Shown piece after piece: positions 36,089 to 44,949 of a stretch of DNA of 64,000 bases; within the stretch, counting starts at the first letter, position 1; each line of letters opens with the position of its first letter. A program made the translations under genes and the position numbers. The notes beneath the pieces are model-generated. The model made no database searches. It was given only the letters and a program-made list of their open reading frames with translations, and was not told the DNA's origin. Source of the stretch: UBA1858 sp963976865 (lineage in GTDB: Bacteria > Pseudomonadota > Gammaproteobacteria > UBA4575); contig CAXBLY010000003.1 in NCBI GenBank assembly GCA_963976865.1, positions 168,019-232,018 of the forward strand, in the 5' to 3' direction.

Positions 36089-36321
36089 TACATGGGACTG
36101 GTTGATAAATAGTCTTTTATACCTGAGGTGACTTTTATTGCCCTGGAAACAGAAAATCCTAGAGTAGTGGTTCATTTAATCGATGAAAACTGACCATATC
36201 GCTATAATGCAGGCTCAAGAATTGATTGATGCTTCCGATACTTATTTAATACAAAAAATTCAATAATCATTACAGTAATGATAGCAATGAAGCTCAACAA
36301 TAAATTATTAGGCGTCGAAAT

Positions 36322-37722
36322 ATGGATGTAACAAATCACTATGACATGCTTGTCATAGGTAGTGGGCCGGCAGGGAAACGTGCTGTTGTACAGGCAGCGA
36401 AGTTAGGTAAAAAAGCGGCAGTGATAGAGCGTGCTGAGCAAGTGGGTGGTGTTTCAGTTCACACAGGGACTATTCCAAGTAAAACCCTGCGTGAAACTTC
36501 ATTATATCTGAGCGGTTTCCGGCAACGCACTTTCTATGGTAATTCATTTCGATTGAAAGAAGATCTTTGTGCAGAAGATTTATTTAAGCGCGTGGATATG
36601 ACACGCCAGCACGAAGTTCAGGTGATGGAGAACCAGTTTTACCGAAACGGGGCTAACGTCATTCCGGGAACCGCTTCGTTTATTGATGATCATACTGTTG
36701 AGGTGACAAACTGCGGAAATGTTGAGGCCTATTCAGCTGATTTTATACTCATCGCGACAGGCACTCATCCATTCAGGCCAGATCACATTCCTTTTGATGG
36801 CTGTAATGTTGTCGACAGCGATGAAATTCTAAATATTAAAGAAATTCCAAGAAGTCTGGCTGTGATTGGCGCAGGCGTGATTGGCATTGAATATGCCACT
36901 ATATTTGCAGCACTGGATACTCAAATTACAGTGATTGATGTAAAAGACAAGTTCCTGGAATTTATTGATAAAGAAATTGTTGATGAACTGGAACATCAGA
37001 TGCGCAGTTCAGGTGCTACCTTTTGCCTGGGCGACAGTGTTGAAGAAATGACAGTTGATGATGAAGGGCAAGTCACTACTAAGCTAGCCAGCGGACGTAC
37101 AGTTGTCACAGATGTTGTGTTGTTTGCATCGGGACGATCAGGTTCAATTGAAAGTTTAAAGCTGGAAAATTCAGGTCTGGTTGCAGACAAGCGTGGCCGA
37201 ATAAAAGTTAACAGTGATTATCAGACTGATGTGCCCAATATTTATGCTGCAGGAGATATCATCGGTTTTCCGGCGCTGGCTGCGACGTCAATGGAACAGG
37301 GCAGACATGCCACTTGCCATGCGTTTAATGTCAGGGTGGACAACAAGCCAAAAAACTTTCCTTATGGTATCTACTCGGTACCAGAAGTGAGTATGGTTGG
37401 ATTGACAGAGCAGGAAGTCAAAGCCAAGGGTGTTGCTTACGAGATCGGTTTGGCGCGATTTGGTGAAACATCCCGAGGTTTAATAAGTGGTCGTACAGAT
37501 GGCATGCTCAAAATGATTTTTTCAATTGAGGATGGAAAACTGCTGGGAGTACATATTATCGGTGAAGGTGCGACAGAGCTGATTCATATTGGACAGGCAA
37601 TCTTTACCCTGGAACAGGGAATCGATTACTTTATAGAAACAACGTTTAATTATCCAACGTTGGCTGAAGCCTATAAAATTGCGGCGCTGAATGCCTGGAA
37701 TAGAATGTCTGCGCGACAGTAA
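36322..37722 (+). CDS. sthA: Soluble pyridine nucleotide transhydrogenase
   Basis: 466 residues, exactly the SthA/UdhA size. FAD site VIGSGPAGKRAVVQAAKLG at the N-terminus, NAD site VIGAGVIGIEYATIFAALD, second FAD motif NIYAAGDIIGFPA. The redox-active Cys pair of lipoamide dehydrogenases is absent: the segment reads VHTGTIPSKTLRE, characteristic of SthA. It exchanges hydride between NADPH and NAD+. It stands alone, with 233 bp upstream and a short hairpin overlapping its stop. Confidence 0.95.
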   Translation: MDVTNHYDMLVIGSGPAGKRAVVQAAKLGKKAAVIERAEQVGGVSVHTGTIPSKTLRETSLYLSGFRQRTFYGNSFRLKEDLCAEDLFKRVDMTRQHEVQVMENQFYRNGANVIPGTASFIDDHTVEVTNCGNVEAYSADFILIATGTHPFRPDHIPFDGCNVVDSDEILNIKEIPRSLAVIGAGVIGIEYATIFAALDTQITVIDVKDKFLEFIDKEIVDELEHQMRSSGATFCLGDSVEEMTVDDEGQVTTKLASGRTVVTDVVLFASGRSGSIESLKLENSGLVADKRGRIKVNSDYQTDVPNIYAAGDIIGFPALAATSMEQGRHATCHAFNVRVDNKPKNFPYGIYSVPEVSMVGLTEQEVKAKGVAYEIGLARFGETSRGLISGRTDGMLKMIFSIEDGKLLGVHIIGEGATELIHIGQAIFTLEQGIDYFIETTFNYPTLAEAYKIAALNAWNRMSARQ

Positions 37723-37738
37723 ACGGTAAGCAGTTTAC
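37719..37738 (+). terminator. Weak hairpin at the end of sthA
   Basis: GTAAAC and GTTTAC form a 6-bp stem with an 8-nt loop, overlapping the stop codon. The following sequence GCATTTGTAATT has no strong T run, so termination may be weak. Confidence 0.3.
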
Positions 37739-37813
37739 GCATTTGTAATTATTAACCTTCATTGTTGAAGTATGTTTGCCGGTTGTGTATTCACGCTTTG
37801 TAGACAAACCACG

Positions 37814-37860
37814 TTAAGTAGGTGAACATATAGTAGCGCAGCATATATTCACTTACTTAA
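37814..37860. promoter_or_regulatory. Large 18-bp inverted repeat before the peroxiredoxin gene
   Basis: Arms 37814-37831 and 37843-37860 match at 16 of 18 positions and flank an 11-bp centre. The right arm ends 3 nt before the ATG at 37864. It could be a wide operator or an mRNA hairpin that controls initiation. Confidence 0.65.
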
Positions 37861-37863
37861 ATT

Positions 37864-38586
37864 ATGGGTAGAAAATCAATGGTCAAATTAATAGCAGTAT
37901 TACTAATGCTGTGTATGTCTGGTCTGGGCTATGCAGACAGCAGTTTGTCTGAAGACCTTGATAGATTTGTCAAAGAATATATCGAAACAGCACCTGAAGA
38001 TGTACAGAAAGATTTTAATAAAGGTGTTGAAGAGGTCAGAGAATCAGGGGTTCTGGATAAAGCCATTAATGTTGGTGATCAGGCACCTGAATTTAATCTG
38101 ATAAATGCTGTGGGTAAATATATCAGTCTTTATGATCAGCTTGAAAATGGGCCAGTGGTACTTGTCTGGTATCGTGGTGGCTGGTGTCCGTACTGTAACC
38201 TGCAACTTCAGCACATTCAGTCCAAACTGGCAGAAATTCATCAGGCGGGTGGACAGGTGATTGCTATTTCACCAGAACTGCCTGATAAAACGTTGACGAC
38301 TAAAGAACGACATCTGCTTGAGTTTCAGTTACTCAGTGATACAGGTAATAAAGTAGCGGATCTTTATAAGCTGGCATACACCGTGCCTGATTATGTTGTT
38401 GACCATTACGACTTATCATCTAAATTAAATGAGCATAATGGAGATAATGAGAATCGACTGCCTCTGGCGGTAACCTATGTGATAGGAAGAAATGGTGTCG
38501 TCGAATACGCGTTTCTTGATGCAGACTACAAGAACAGGGCAACACCTGAAGAGATCATTGCTGTACTGGAAGATTTGAATCAATAA
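37864..38586 (+). CDS. Exported peroxiredoxin-like (AhpC/TSA) protein
   Basis: 240 residues. Signal peptide of about 24 residues (second ATG at 37879 gives MVKLIAVLLMLCMSG, a more usual signal start; either is possible). Thioredoxin-fold domain from residue 67: VGDQAPEF, then WYRGGWCPYC with a CxxC pair near residue 107, the pattern of AhpC/TSA-like proteins often annotated as peroxiredoxin-like. Likely reduces peroxides or disulfides in the periplasm. No ribosome site is evident; a strong inverted repeat ends just before the start. Confidence 0.82.
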   Translation: MGRKSMVKLIAVLLMLCMSGLGYADSSLSEDLDRFVKEYIETAPEDVQKDFNKGVEEVRESGVLDKAINVGDQAPEFNLINAVGKYISLYDQLENGPVVLVWYRGGWCPYCNLQLQHIQSKLAEIHQAGGQVIAISPELPDKTLTTKERHLLEFQLLSDTGNKVADLYKLAYTVPDYVVDHYDLSSKLNEHNGDNENRLPLAVTYVIGRNGVVEYAFLDADYKNRATPEEIIAVLEDLNQ

Positions 38587-38911
38587 CTGAATCTGCGCAG
38601 AACTGTTCTATATATTACGCTAGACGAGCTTTTGCCTGAGCCATGATACAGAGTAGCAGTTTTGTATTTATGTAAGTCCTCGACCAGTGTTTGATTTGCA
38701 TGATAAGCAGAGTCAAGCAAGCTGGTTAGCGACTAAATATCACTTGCGATACAATAGCATTTCATAACATGACCTGAAATGGTGCTAAATTATTTATAAA
38801 TCGGCAAGTGGATAACATGTACTTGACATTTAGTGTATTTAGTAGACTATCTTAACAATGCTCAACATGGTTGGTGCTGTGTTGGTTTAACCAATATATA
38901 GATATGTTCAA
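38587..38911. other. Intergenic region before the ATP-grasp operon
   Basis: 325 bp without a credible gene. TTGACA at 38823-38828 with GACTAT at 38845-38850 (16-bp spacing) is a possible promoter for the downstream operon. TTGGTTTAACCAA at 38882-38894 is a perfect 13-bp palindrome between that promoter and the start codon. Confidence 0.5.
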
Positions 38912-40348
38912 ATGAATATTGACTGGAAGGACTATCCTGTAAATGACAGCTATGATGAGATAATTAGTTCTCCTGGATATTCTCGTCGATCTTCAAGTAA
39001 GTTGGTCAGCTTTTTACGTTCATTAACTGATGAAGATATTAAAGAGCGTATTAATATTGCGGATTCAATGATTAAAACGCTTGGTATCAGTTTTACTGTA
39101 TATAGCGATTCCGGCAATATTGACAGACAGTGGCCACTGGATATTATTCCGCGCGTTATTGCCGCTGAAGAATGGAAAGTTGTTGAAGCTGGGTTAATAC
39201 AACGGTTAACAGCATTAAATCATTTTATTAATGATGTTTATAATGACAAAAGCATCATCCATGATGGTATCTTTCCTGAAGAACTAATCAAAAATTCCGT
39301 CAATTATCGAAAAGAATGCGAAGGGATCAAACCACTGCATGGTGTGTGGGCGCATATCTGTGGGACTGATCTTGTTCGTGACCACAAAGGGAAATTTCTG
39401 GTCCTTGAAGATAATTTAAGAGTGCCGTCTGGCGTATCCTATATGCTGGAAAATCGTAAAGTCACAAAGCGCGTGCTTCCTGAGTTGTTTGATCGTTATG
39501 GCGTGCAGCCATTACGTGCATATACCAGTCATCTGTTTGATACTTTAACGTCTTTAACAGTTCAGGACTCTGATGTTCCTGAAATAGCCATACTTACTCC
39601 CGGAATTTATAACTCTGCCTATTTTGAGCATGCGTACCTGGCTCAGCAAATGGGTGTTGAATTGGTCGAAGGGAATGATCTCATCGTTGAGCGGGATTTT
39701 GTCTATATGAAAACAATCGCTGGACTCAAAAAAGTTGATGTTATTTACCGAAGAGTGGATGACCTGTTTCTGGATCCCGAGATCTTTAATCCGGATTCAG
39801 TGCTTGGTGTGCCGGGTCTGATGCGCGCATGGAAGAAAGGTAATGTTGCACTAGCTAACGCGCCTGGCGCTGGCGTCGCTGATGATAAAGTTGTTTATAC
39901 ATACGTTCCAGCGATGATTGAATACTACTTAAATGAAAAACCAATATTACCTAATGTGCCCAGCTATTTATGTGGTGACAAACAGCAAAGAGATTATGTT
40001 ATAAATCACATAGACGAACTGGTGATAAAGCCTGCCAATGAATCCGGTGGCTATGGTATGTTAATTGGACCTCAGGCAAGCAAAAAGGAAAAACAGAAAT
40101 TCATAAAGCTGATTAAAGCTGATGCACGAAATTACATGGCACAACCACTGATTTCACTGTCGACCTGTCCTGTGATCACACCCGATGGTGTCTCTCCCAG
40201 ACACATTGATTTACGTCCTTTTGTCCTGCAGGGAAAAAACAGCTATGTCACAGCAGGTGGATTGACAAGAGTGGCGATGAATAAAGGTTCCTACGTAGTA
40301 AATTCATCTCAGGGTGGCGGGAGTAAAGATACATGGATTGTGAAATAA
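38912..40348 (+). CDS. Circularly permuted ATP-grasp protein (DUF404/DUF407)
   Basis: 478 residues, COG2308 type. Conserved segments include LEDNLRVPSGVSYML, the ATP-grasp core VDVIYRRVDDLFLDP, VALANAPGAGVADDKVVYTYVP, and VIKPANESGGYGMLIG, which supply the permuted nucleotide and metal-binding loops. Family knowledge points to carboxylate-amine ligation, probably of a peptide. It is the first gene of a run with alpha-E and a zinc peptidase, the neighbourhood described for Anbu-linked systems. Cytosolic. Substrate unknown. Confidence 0.9.
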   Translation: MNIDWKDYPVNDSYDEIISSPGYSRRSSSKLVSFLRSLTDEDIKERINIADSMIKTLGISFTVYSDSGNIDRQWPLDIIPRVIAAEEWKVVEAGLIQRLTALNHFINDVYNDKSIIHDGIFPEELIKNSVNYRKECEGIKPLHGVWAHICGTDLVRDHKGKFLVLEDNLRVPSGVSYMLENRKVTKRVLPELFDRYGVQPLRAYTSHLFDTLTSLTVQDSDVPEIAILTPGIYNSAYFEHAYLAQQMGVELVEGNDLIVERDFVYMKTIAGLKKVDVIYRRVDDLFLDPEIFNPDSVLGVPGLMRAWKKGNVALANAPGAGVADDKVVYTYVPAMIEYYLNEKPILPNVPSYLCGDKQQRDYVINHIDELVIKPANESGGYGMLIGPQASKKEKQKFIKLIKADARNYMAQPLISLSTCPVITPDGVSPRHIDLRPFVLQGKNSYVTAGGLTRVAMNKGSYVVNSSQGGGSKDTWIVK

Positions 40349-40358
40349 GGCGCGCCTG

Positions 40359-41303
40359 ATGCTATCTAGAGTTGCACAAAGAGTATATTGGATTGGGCGT
40401 TATATGGAACGCGCAGAAAATATTGCCAGAATAATTAATGTCAATTCAAATTTATTATTTGATCTTCCTGCAGGGACACGAATAGGCTGGAAGACACTGG
40501 TTGAAATTCTGGGTAGCGAATCTGAGTACTCTGACAGACATTCAGTCTACGATGAACGCAGCGTCATGAAATACCTGATAGCTGATGAGACGAATAATTC
40601 CTCGTTAATATCTACTTTAGTCATGCTTCGGGAGAATGCCCGTACTACACGTGAAATACTGCCCACCGATGCCTGGGAAAGTATTAATAATTTATGCATG
40701 TTAACCAGAAGCGGCATTGCTGATGGCCTGAGCAGAAAAAACCGTTATCACTTTCTACAGGAAGTTATTGCCATATCACAACAACTAAACGGTATGTTGT
40801 CCAGCACGATGAGTAATAATGCAGCCTACGATTTCATAAGAATTGGACGAAATCTGGAGCGGGCAGACATGACTACAAGAATAATAGATATGGGCTGTAA
40901 TAATCTGTTACCGCATCTAATAGAAGATAAAGATGAGTCCGATGCAGTGATTCAGTATGAACCAATATTATGGATGAATATCCTGATTTCATTGAGTGCC
41001 TATCAGATGTACAGGCAGCATATGCAAAGTAAAGTCACAGCGTCTGATGTGGTTAACTATTTATTAACGGATATTGAATTTCCAAGAGCAATCATGCACT
41101 GCCTGACTCAAATTAAAGAATGTCTGTCTAAATTGCCAAGCGGGAATAAACTGGCTAAATCGATAGAAGTTATTGATCGTAAAATCAAGTCGCAAAATGC
41201 TGTCAGCCTAGTAGAGTCAGGACTCAATGAATTTGTCGATGATCTACAGATTGATTTGGCGAATATCAATAATAAAATTGAAGCCAAGTGGTTTTTGAAC
41301 TAA
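40359..41303 (+). CDS. Alpha-E domain protein (DUF403)
   Basis: 314 residues, all-helical. Starts MLSRVAQRVYWIGRYMERAENIARI, the typical alpha-E opening with conserved Arg and Glu, and has a second similar motif FIRIGRNLERADMTTRIID near residue 165, indicating an internal duplication. The protein is always next to the COG2308 ATP-grasp and may pair with it as a ligase or scaffold. ATG is 10 nt after the ATP-grasp stop. Confidence 0.9.
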   Translation: MLSRVAQRVYWIGRYMERAENIARIINVNSNLLFDLPAGTRIGWKTLVEILGSESEYSDRHSVYDERSVMKYLIADETNNSSLISTLVMLRENARTTREILPTDAWESINNLCMLTRSGIADGLSRKNRYHFLQEVIAISQQLNGMLSSTMSNNAAYDFIRIGRNLERADMTTRIIDMGCNNLLPHLIEDKDESDAVIQYEPILWMNILISLSAYQMYRQHMQSKVTASDVVNYLLTDIEFPRAIMHCLTQIKECLSKLPSGNKLAKSIEVIDRKIKSQNAVSLVESGLNEFVDDLQIDLANINNKIEAKWFLN

Positions 41304-41313
41304 GGCAGACAAA

Positions 41314-42327
41314 TTGAAAAAGTTTTCATGCTCTTGCGGGCAAACAGTATTTTTTGAGAATACCCAGTGCTATGCATGTGGATCGATACTGGCGTATGAT
41401 TTTGAAAAAGATACCATGCGAGCATTAACTCAACCCGAAGTTGGTGTTTATCAAAGTCGTGACAAGAAACAGTATAAGTTATGTAAAAACTACGAACAGT
41501 TCGGTGTGTGTAATGTTTGTGTGATACATGACAGTCCTTCTGAATGGTGTGTGGCCTGTCGTTTAAATCAGACGATTCCAAATCTGGATAATCCGGAAAA
41601 TATTCAATACTGGAAGAAACTTGAACTTGCCAAAAGAAGACTCATCCGAACTTTACTGTCTCTGAATCTTCCTCTTGAATCAATGGTTAATCAGCAGGAA
41701 TGCAGACTGAGATTTGCATTTCTGGAAGATCAAAGAAGAAATCCTGATGTTCCAAATGAATTTGTTTATACCGGGCATAATCATGGCCTGATTACTGTTA
41801 ATCTTGACGAAGCTGATGATGTGTCACGAGAACAGGTCAAAGTCACGACAGGAGAGAATTACAGAACGCCTCTTGGTCACCTGCGACATGAGAGTGGTCA
41901 TTATTATTTTGACGTCTTACTTGCAAACAGCCAGTTGCTTGATGGATTTAGAATGCTATTTGGTGATGAGAGTGTCGATTACAAGCAGTCATTAGATAAT
42001 TATTATTCGCATAAACAATATCAGCAGTGGCAAAATGATTTTATCAGTCGATATGCTCAGGCACATCCTCTTGAAGACTGGGCTGAATGCTGGGCTCACT
42101 ACCTGCATATGCATGACACGCTGGAAACTGCACGCTGCCAGAATATTATAGAAGACATAAGTGATAACTCGCTGGATGAATCAGTTGCAGACTGGTCAAG
42201 CCTGATTGTAATAATGAATGAACTGAATCGTAGTATGGGTCTGAATGATACCTATCCGTTCGTGCTAAGTGATGAAGTAATCAGGAAATTGAATTTTGTT
42301 CATCAGGTGATTGATCCCACTGGTTAG
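41314..42327 (+). CDS. Zinc-ribbon metallopeptidase (putative zinc-binding peptidase)
   Basis: 337 residues, TTG start (10 nt after the alpha-E stop; weak AAGG upstream). N-terminal zinc ribbon: CSCGQTVFFENTQCYACG, further Cys in CVIHDSPSEWCVAC. A central zincin motif HESGHYYFDVLL gives HExxH near residue 192, followed downstream by EDWAECWAHYLH as likely third ligand and support. Family is known but uncharacterised; it may process a peptide made by the neighbouring ATP-grasp. The last 47 nt overlap the convergent Anbu gene. Confidence 0.85.
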   Translation: MKKFSCSCGQTVFFENTQCYACGSILAYDFEKDTMRALTQPEVGVYQSRDKKQYKLCKNYEQFGVCNVCVIHDSPSEWCVACRLNQTIPNLDNPENIQYWKKLELAKRRLIRTLLSLNLPLESMVNQQECRLRFAFLEDQRRNPDVPNEFVYTGHNHGLITVNLDEADDVSREQVKVTTGENYRTPLGHLRHESGHYYFDVLLANSQLLDGFRMLFGDESVDYKQSLDNYYSHKQYQQWQNDFISRYAQAHPLEDWAECWAHYLHMHDTLETARCQNIIEDISDNSLDESVADWSSLIVIMNELNRSMGLNDTYPFVLSDEVIRKLNFVHQVIDPTG

Positions 42328-43042
42328 CCCACTCAATCGGAGGTAATTTGTTGAATGCCTCCATAATGCCCTGGTCCCAGCTGTTTTTCAGTTTACGCAG
42401 GTATTCGCTGTCTTGCTCAAACTTGTTATACAACGGTGTTGTTAATGAGTTAGCTTTAAAAATATTTATTTCAATAGGTGGTCCAACAGTCAGGTTACTT
42501 TTCATGGTTGAATCCATGGAAACGAGTGCGGCTGAAGTGGCTGTGGACAGGGAGGTTTGTGGTGTGAGTACCCTGTCTAATATAGGTTTTCCATACTTGC
42601 TTTCCCCTATTTGCAGGAAGGGTGTGTCCTGTGAAGTCGAAATATAATTACCCTGTGGGTAGATAAGTAAAATCTGGTGCGGACTATTATGGCCAATCTG
42701 CCCGCCGATGATAAAAGTAGACTCGTACTTGGCTTCATCATCATTGTGTTTTTTCTGTTCCTTGTTACTCAATTCTCCTACATAACCGGCAGCATCTCTC
42801 AATGAGGTGACATTATGAAGGTTGACTTTGGCAGCATTCTTTATGTCTGCTTCCACTTGTGCCAGAACAGCTTGCGTTGTCGCCAGATTGCCTGCCGATA
42901 ATATTGTAATATGGCGATCATCCGGCACGTTAAAGCTGTGCATTTTGCTATAGGAGCTTACGTGATCAACGCCAGCACTAGTGAGTGAATCAGAGCAAAA
43001 TACAATCCCGGAATTAACTTTTATTGCGACACAATAAGTCAT
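42281..43042 (-). CDS. anbu: Proteasome-like Ntn hydrolase, Anbu type
   Basis: 253 residues. MTYCVAIKV at the N-terminus would expose Thr2 as the Ntn nucleophile after Met removal, and GIVFCSDSLTSAG and KMHSF follow the proteasome beta-subunit pattern; GGQIG and SLVSMDST-like segments lie further on. Anbu (ancestral beta subunit) forms helical or ring assemblies and is linked in genomes to ATP-grasp, alpha-E and transglutaminase-like genes. Here it is convergent with that operon, overlapping by 47 nt, and no transglutaminase is present. Substrate unknown. Confidence 0.88.
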   Translation of the reverse strand: MTYCVAIKVNSGIVFCSDSLTSAGVDHVSSYSKMHSFNVPDDRHITILSAGNLATTQAVLAQVEADIKNAAKVNLHNVTSLRDAAGYVGELSNKEQKKHNDDEAKYESTFIIGGQIGHNSPHQILLIYPQGNYISTSQDTPFLQIGESKYGKPILDRVLTPQTSLSTATSAALVSMDSTMKSNLTVGPPIEINIFKANSLTTPLYNKFEQDSEYLRKLKNSWDQGIMEAFNKLPPIEWANQWDQSPDEQNSIS

Positions 43043-43207
43043 GGATATTCTTTGGAAATAGAAAAAAGTTAAGTTGAATTATACGTCAGAATGTTAGCAC
43101 ATGACTCAATATTTTAAGCCGTTGTATATCAAAAAATGTGCAGGGCGAGACATTATTATGTGTGATGGTTATCACTCATACAGGCAGGAAAGGTCAGCGT
43201 GAGCAGG

Positions 43208-43519
43208 TTACGCCGGGTTTATTTTGTTTTCCAGCAAATAATTAATATACTTTCTGCGTGATTCCTTGTCACGTCTGATGGACTGATTCTCACACCACCA
43301 GGAGTAACTGACCGGGTCAATATTCAGTCTTTCAAAAGGTTTATTACGGTTGGTTAAAATAACAACACTTTTGTCTGCATGTGCAAGCCACACCTGGTAG
43401 GAAGCATGGAAATTCTCCTGATCATCAGCCAGTGCTTTCATCTTTTTCCAGGCTCGTTCCGAGTACCAGGGAATACCGACCACAGCGAGCTGTGCATTGT
43501 TCTTGCGTTGGTTAGACAT
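43208..43519 (-). CDS. Uncharacterised small protein
   Basis: 103 residues, soluble, basic and rich in Trp/Tyr. I do not recognise the family. Visible features: VVGIPWYSERAWKKMKAL near the start, WLAHADKSVVILTNR in the middle, and SWWCENQSIRRDKESRRKYI near the end. No membrane segment or signal. It is leftward, between Anbu and a sigma-4-like gene, with over 130 bp on each side, so probably its own unit. Confidence 0.65.
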   Translation of the reverse strand: MSNQRKNNAQLAVVGIPWYSERAWKKMKALADDQENFHASYQVWLAHADKSVVILTNRNKPFERLNIDPVSYSWWCENQSIRRDKESRRKYINYLLENKINPA

Positions 43520-43657
43520 GGCAGATTACTTACAGTATGCGGCTATAGTCAGGGTTGATAAATGTAATCGTGACTATAGCTAATTCCCATCAATTATTGA
43601 GGTAAATATCTGAATAAATGGATAATCTGCACTAGTATAAGGCCGTATGGTAGATAA

Positions 43658-43894
43658 CTATTTGGTGATGTTTAGCTTTTTCAGGGCACTTCGTTCTGAA
43701 TGTCTGACAGTATCTTTATCAAAGCCCAGTTCTCTTGCGATATCAGTTCTGCTGCTGTTTGGCTTGTGATCCTTAACCTGAAATTTTCGCAGTTTTTTTA
43801 CACTATTGCTGGCATCGATATTTTTAATGCCATATCTTAGGCAGAGTACTTTCGCCTCAATCGTGGTGAGTGTGTCATTCGGGTCGTCGGTCAT
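43658..43894 (-). CDS. Stand-alone sigma70 region 4-like protein
   Basis: 78 residues. The opening TTIEAKVLCLRYGI resembles the start of sigma70 region 4.1 (compare T-x-R-E-A-K-V-L-R-M-R-F-G-I in RpoD), and the end ARELGFDKDTVRHSERSALKKL resembles the 4.2 helix-turn-helix and its tail. About 20 basic residues are inserted between (KKLRKFQVKDHKPN). No region 1-3 exists, so it is not a full sigma factor; it may bind -35 DNA or the RNA polymerase flap. Function inferred only. Confidence 0.6.
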   Translation of the reverse strand: MTDDPNDTLTTIEAKVLCLRYGIKNIDASNSVKKLRKFQVKDHKPNSSRTDIARELGFDKDTVRHSERSALKKLNITK

Positions 43895-43959
43895 TGTAGT
43901 GTCTCGTAATGAGCTTGTCTGGAAATCATCAGGAAATAGCTCATTATTATTTTTATAAG

Positions 43960-44091
43960 ATGGAAAATTTTAATGAAAGTGATTGTATTAGAATGTTGAT
44001 ACTGATGAGTGAATCAATTCACATGAATACATTGAGTGACAGTTTTTTACAATTTATGAGTGCTAATCGCGATAATTTAATTGTCGATTAA
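43960..44091 (+). CDS. Possible 43-residue protein
   Basis: A short frame (MENFNESDCIRMLILMSES...) between the divergent sigma-4-like gene and the HAD gene; an in-frame ATG at 43909 would give 60 residues. No ribosome site precedes either ATG. Helical pattern, no family recognised. May be spurious. Confidence 0.25.
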   Translation: MENFNESDCIRMLILMSESIHMNTLSDSFLQFMSANRDNLIVD

Positions 44092-44132
44092 ACTTGTTAT
44101 CAAAGAGAATCTTTTTCAGGATGGTGTGAACA

Positions 44133-44945
44133 ATGAGTATTGTAGAAATGCCTTATGCGGCACCCAAAATCATGTTGTTTGACTGGCACGCAACACTGGT
44201 TGATACACATGATGCGATGTACCACGCTATTGATGATGTTTTGCCTAAACTACATGAGCTGAATGTGATCGATCGAATGGTAAAAACAGAAGATAGCAAA
44301 ACACTGGAAGATGCCAAGCTGGTTAAATATGTCCGTGAATATAAACAACTGCATCCGAAACTAAAGGCTGCACGTAATGTTTCCAGAACAGATATTTTCC
44401 AGGTGCTATTTGGCAATGATGAAGAAGCCAAGAAACTTGTACACGAAGCCTTTGATAATGCGTATCGAAACTATTATGGAGATGTACGCCCATTTGAAGA
44501 AGGCGTTGAAAAAATGCTTGAAGATTTACATGAACTGAATTTAAAAGTGGGTGCGCTGACTAACCGTAATCGTGAATTTATGATGCATGAAGTATCAGTG
44601 GTTAACGAAACTGGCTGGGAACATTTTTTTCACACGATCGTGTGCGGTGATGATGTACAAAAAAGAAAGCCGGCGCCTGACCAGATTCTTCAGGCATTAG
44701 ATGAACTGGGTGCAGAGCCAGACCTGAGCTGCTGGTATGTTGGAGATAGTACAACTGACATTATTGCAGCGAAGGAAGCGGGAGTCACCGGAATATATTA
44801 TAATGGTGCAGGGTGGGATCAGGAGTGGCTGGATAAAATATTTCCAGGAACAGTTACTCATCCGCATCGACCCGATGTGGTTGTTGATAATTTTAAAGAA
44901 CTTATGCGGCTGGTTAGACTGGAAAAATTTGCTGTTTCAGAATAA
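44133..44945 (+). CDS. HAD-family hydrolase with DWHAT motif
   Basis: 270 residues. HAD motif I reads FDWHATLVDT: Asp17 is the nucleophile, but the usual second Asp is His19. Motif II is GALTNR, motif III Lys in KRKPAPDQ, motif IV GDSTTDI. The cap domain lies between motif I and II (about 25-130). It probably acts on a small phosphorylated metabolite; the His at motif I suggests altered acid/base chemistry. Convergent with the photolyase, 4 nt apart. Confidence 0.85.
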   Translation: MSIVEMPYAAPKIMLFDWHATLVDTHDAMYHAIDDVLPKLHELNVIDRMVKTEDSKTLEDAKLVKYVREYKQLHPKLKAARNVSRTDIFQVLFGNDEEAKKLVHEAFDNAYRNYYGDVRPFEEGVEKMLEDLHELNLKVGALTNRNREFMMHEVSVVNETGWEHFFHTIVCGDDVQKRKPAPDQILQALDELGAEPDLSCWYVGDSTTDIIAAKEAGVTGIYYNGAGWDQEWLDKIFPGTVTHPHRPDVVVDNFKELMRLVRLEKFAVSE

Positions 44946-44949
44946 CTGG

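Noticed and set aside
43909..44091. 60-residue ORF from ATG 43909
   Set aside because: No ribosome site; only the shorter version from 43960 is kept, at low confidence.
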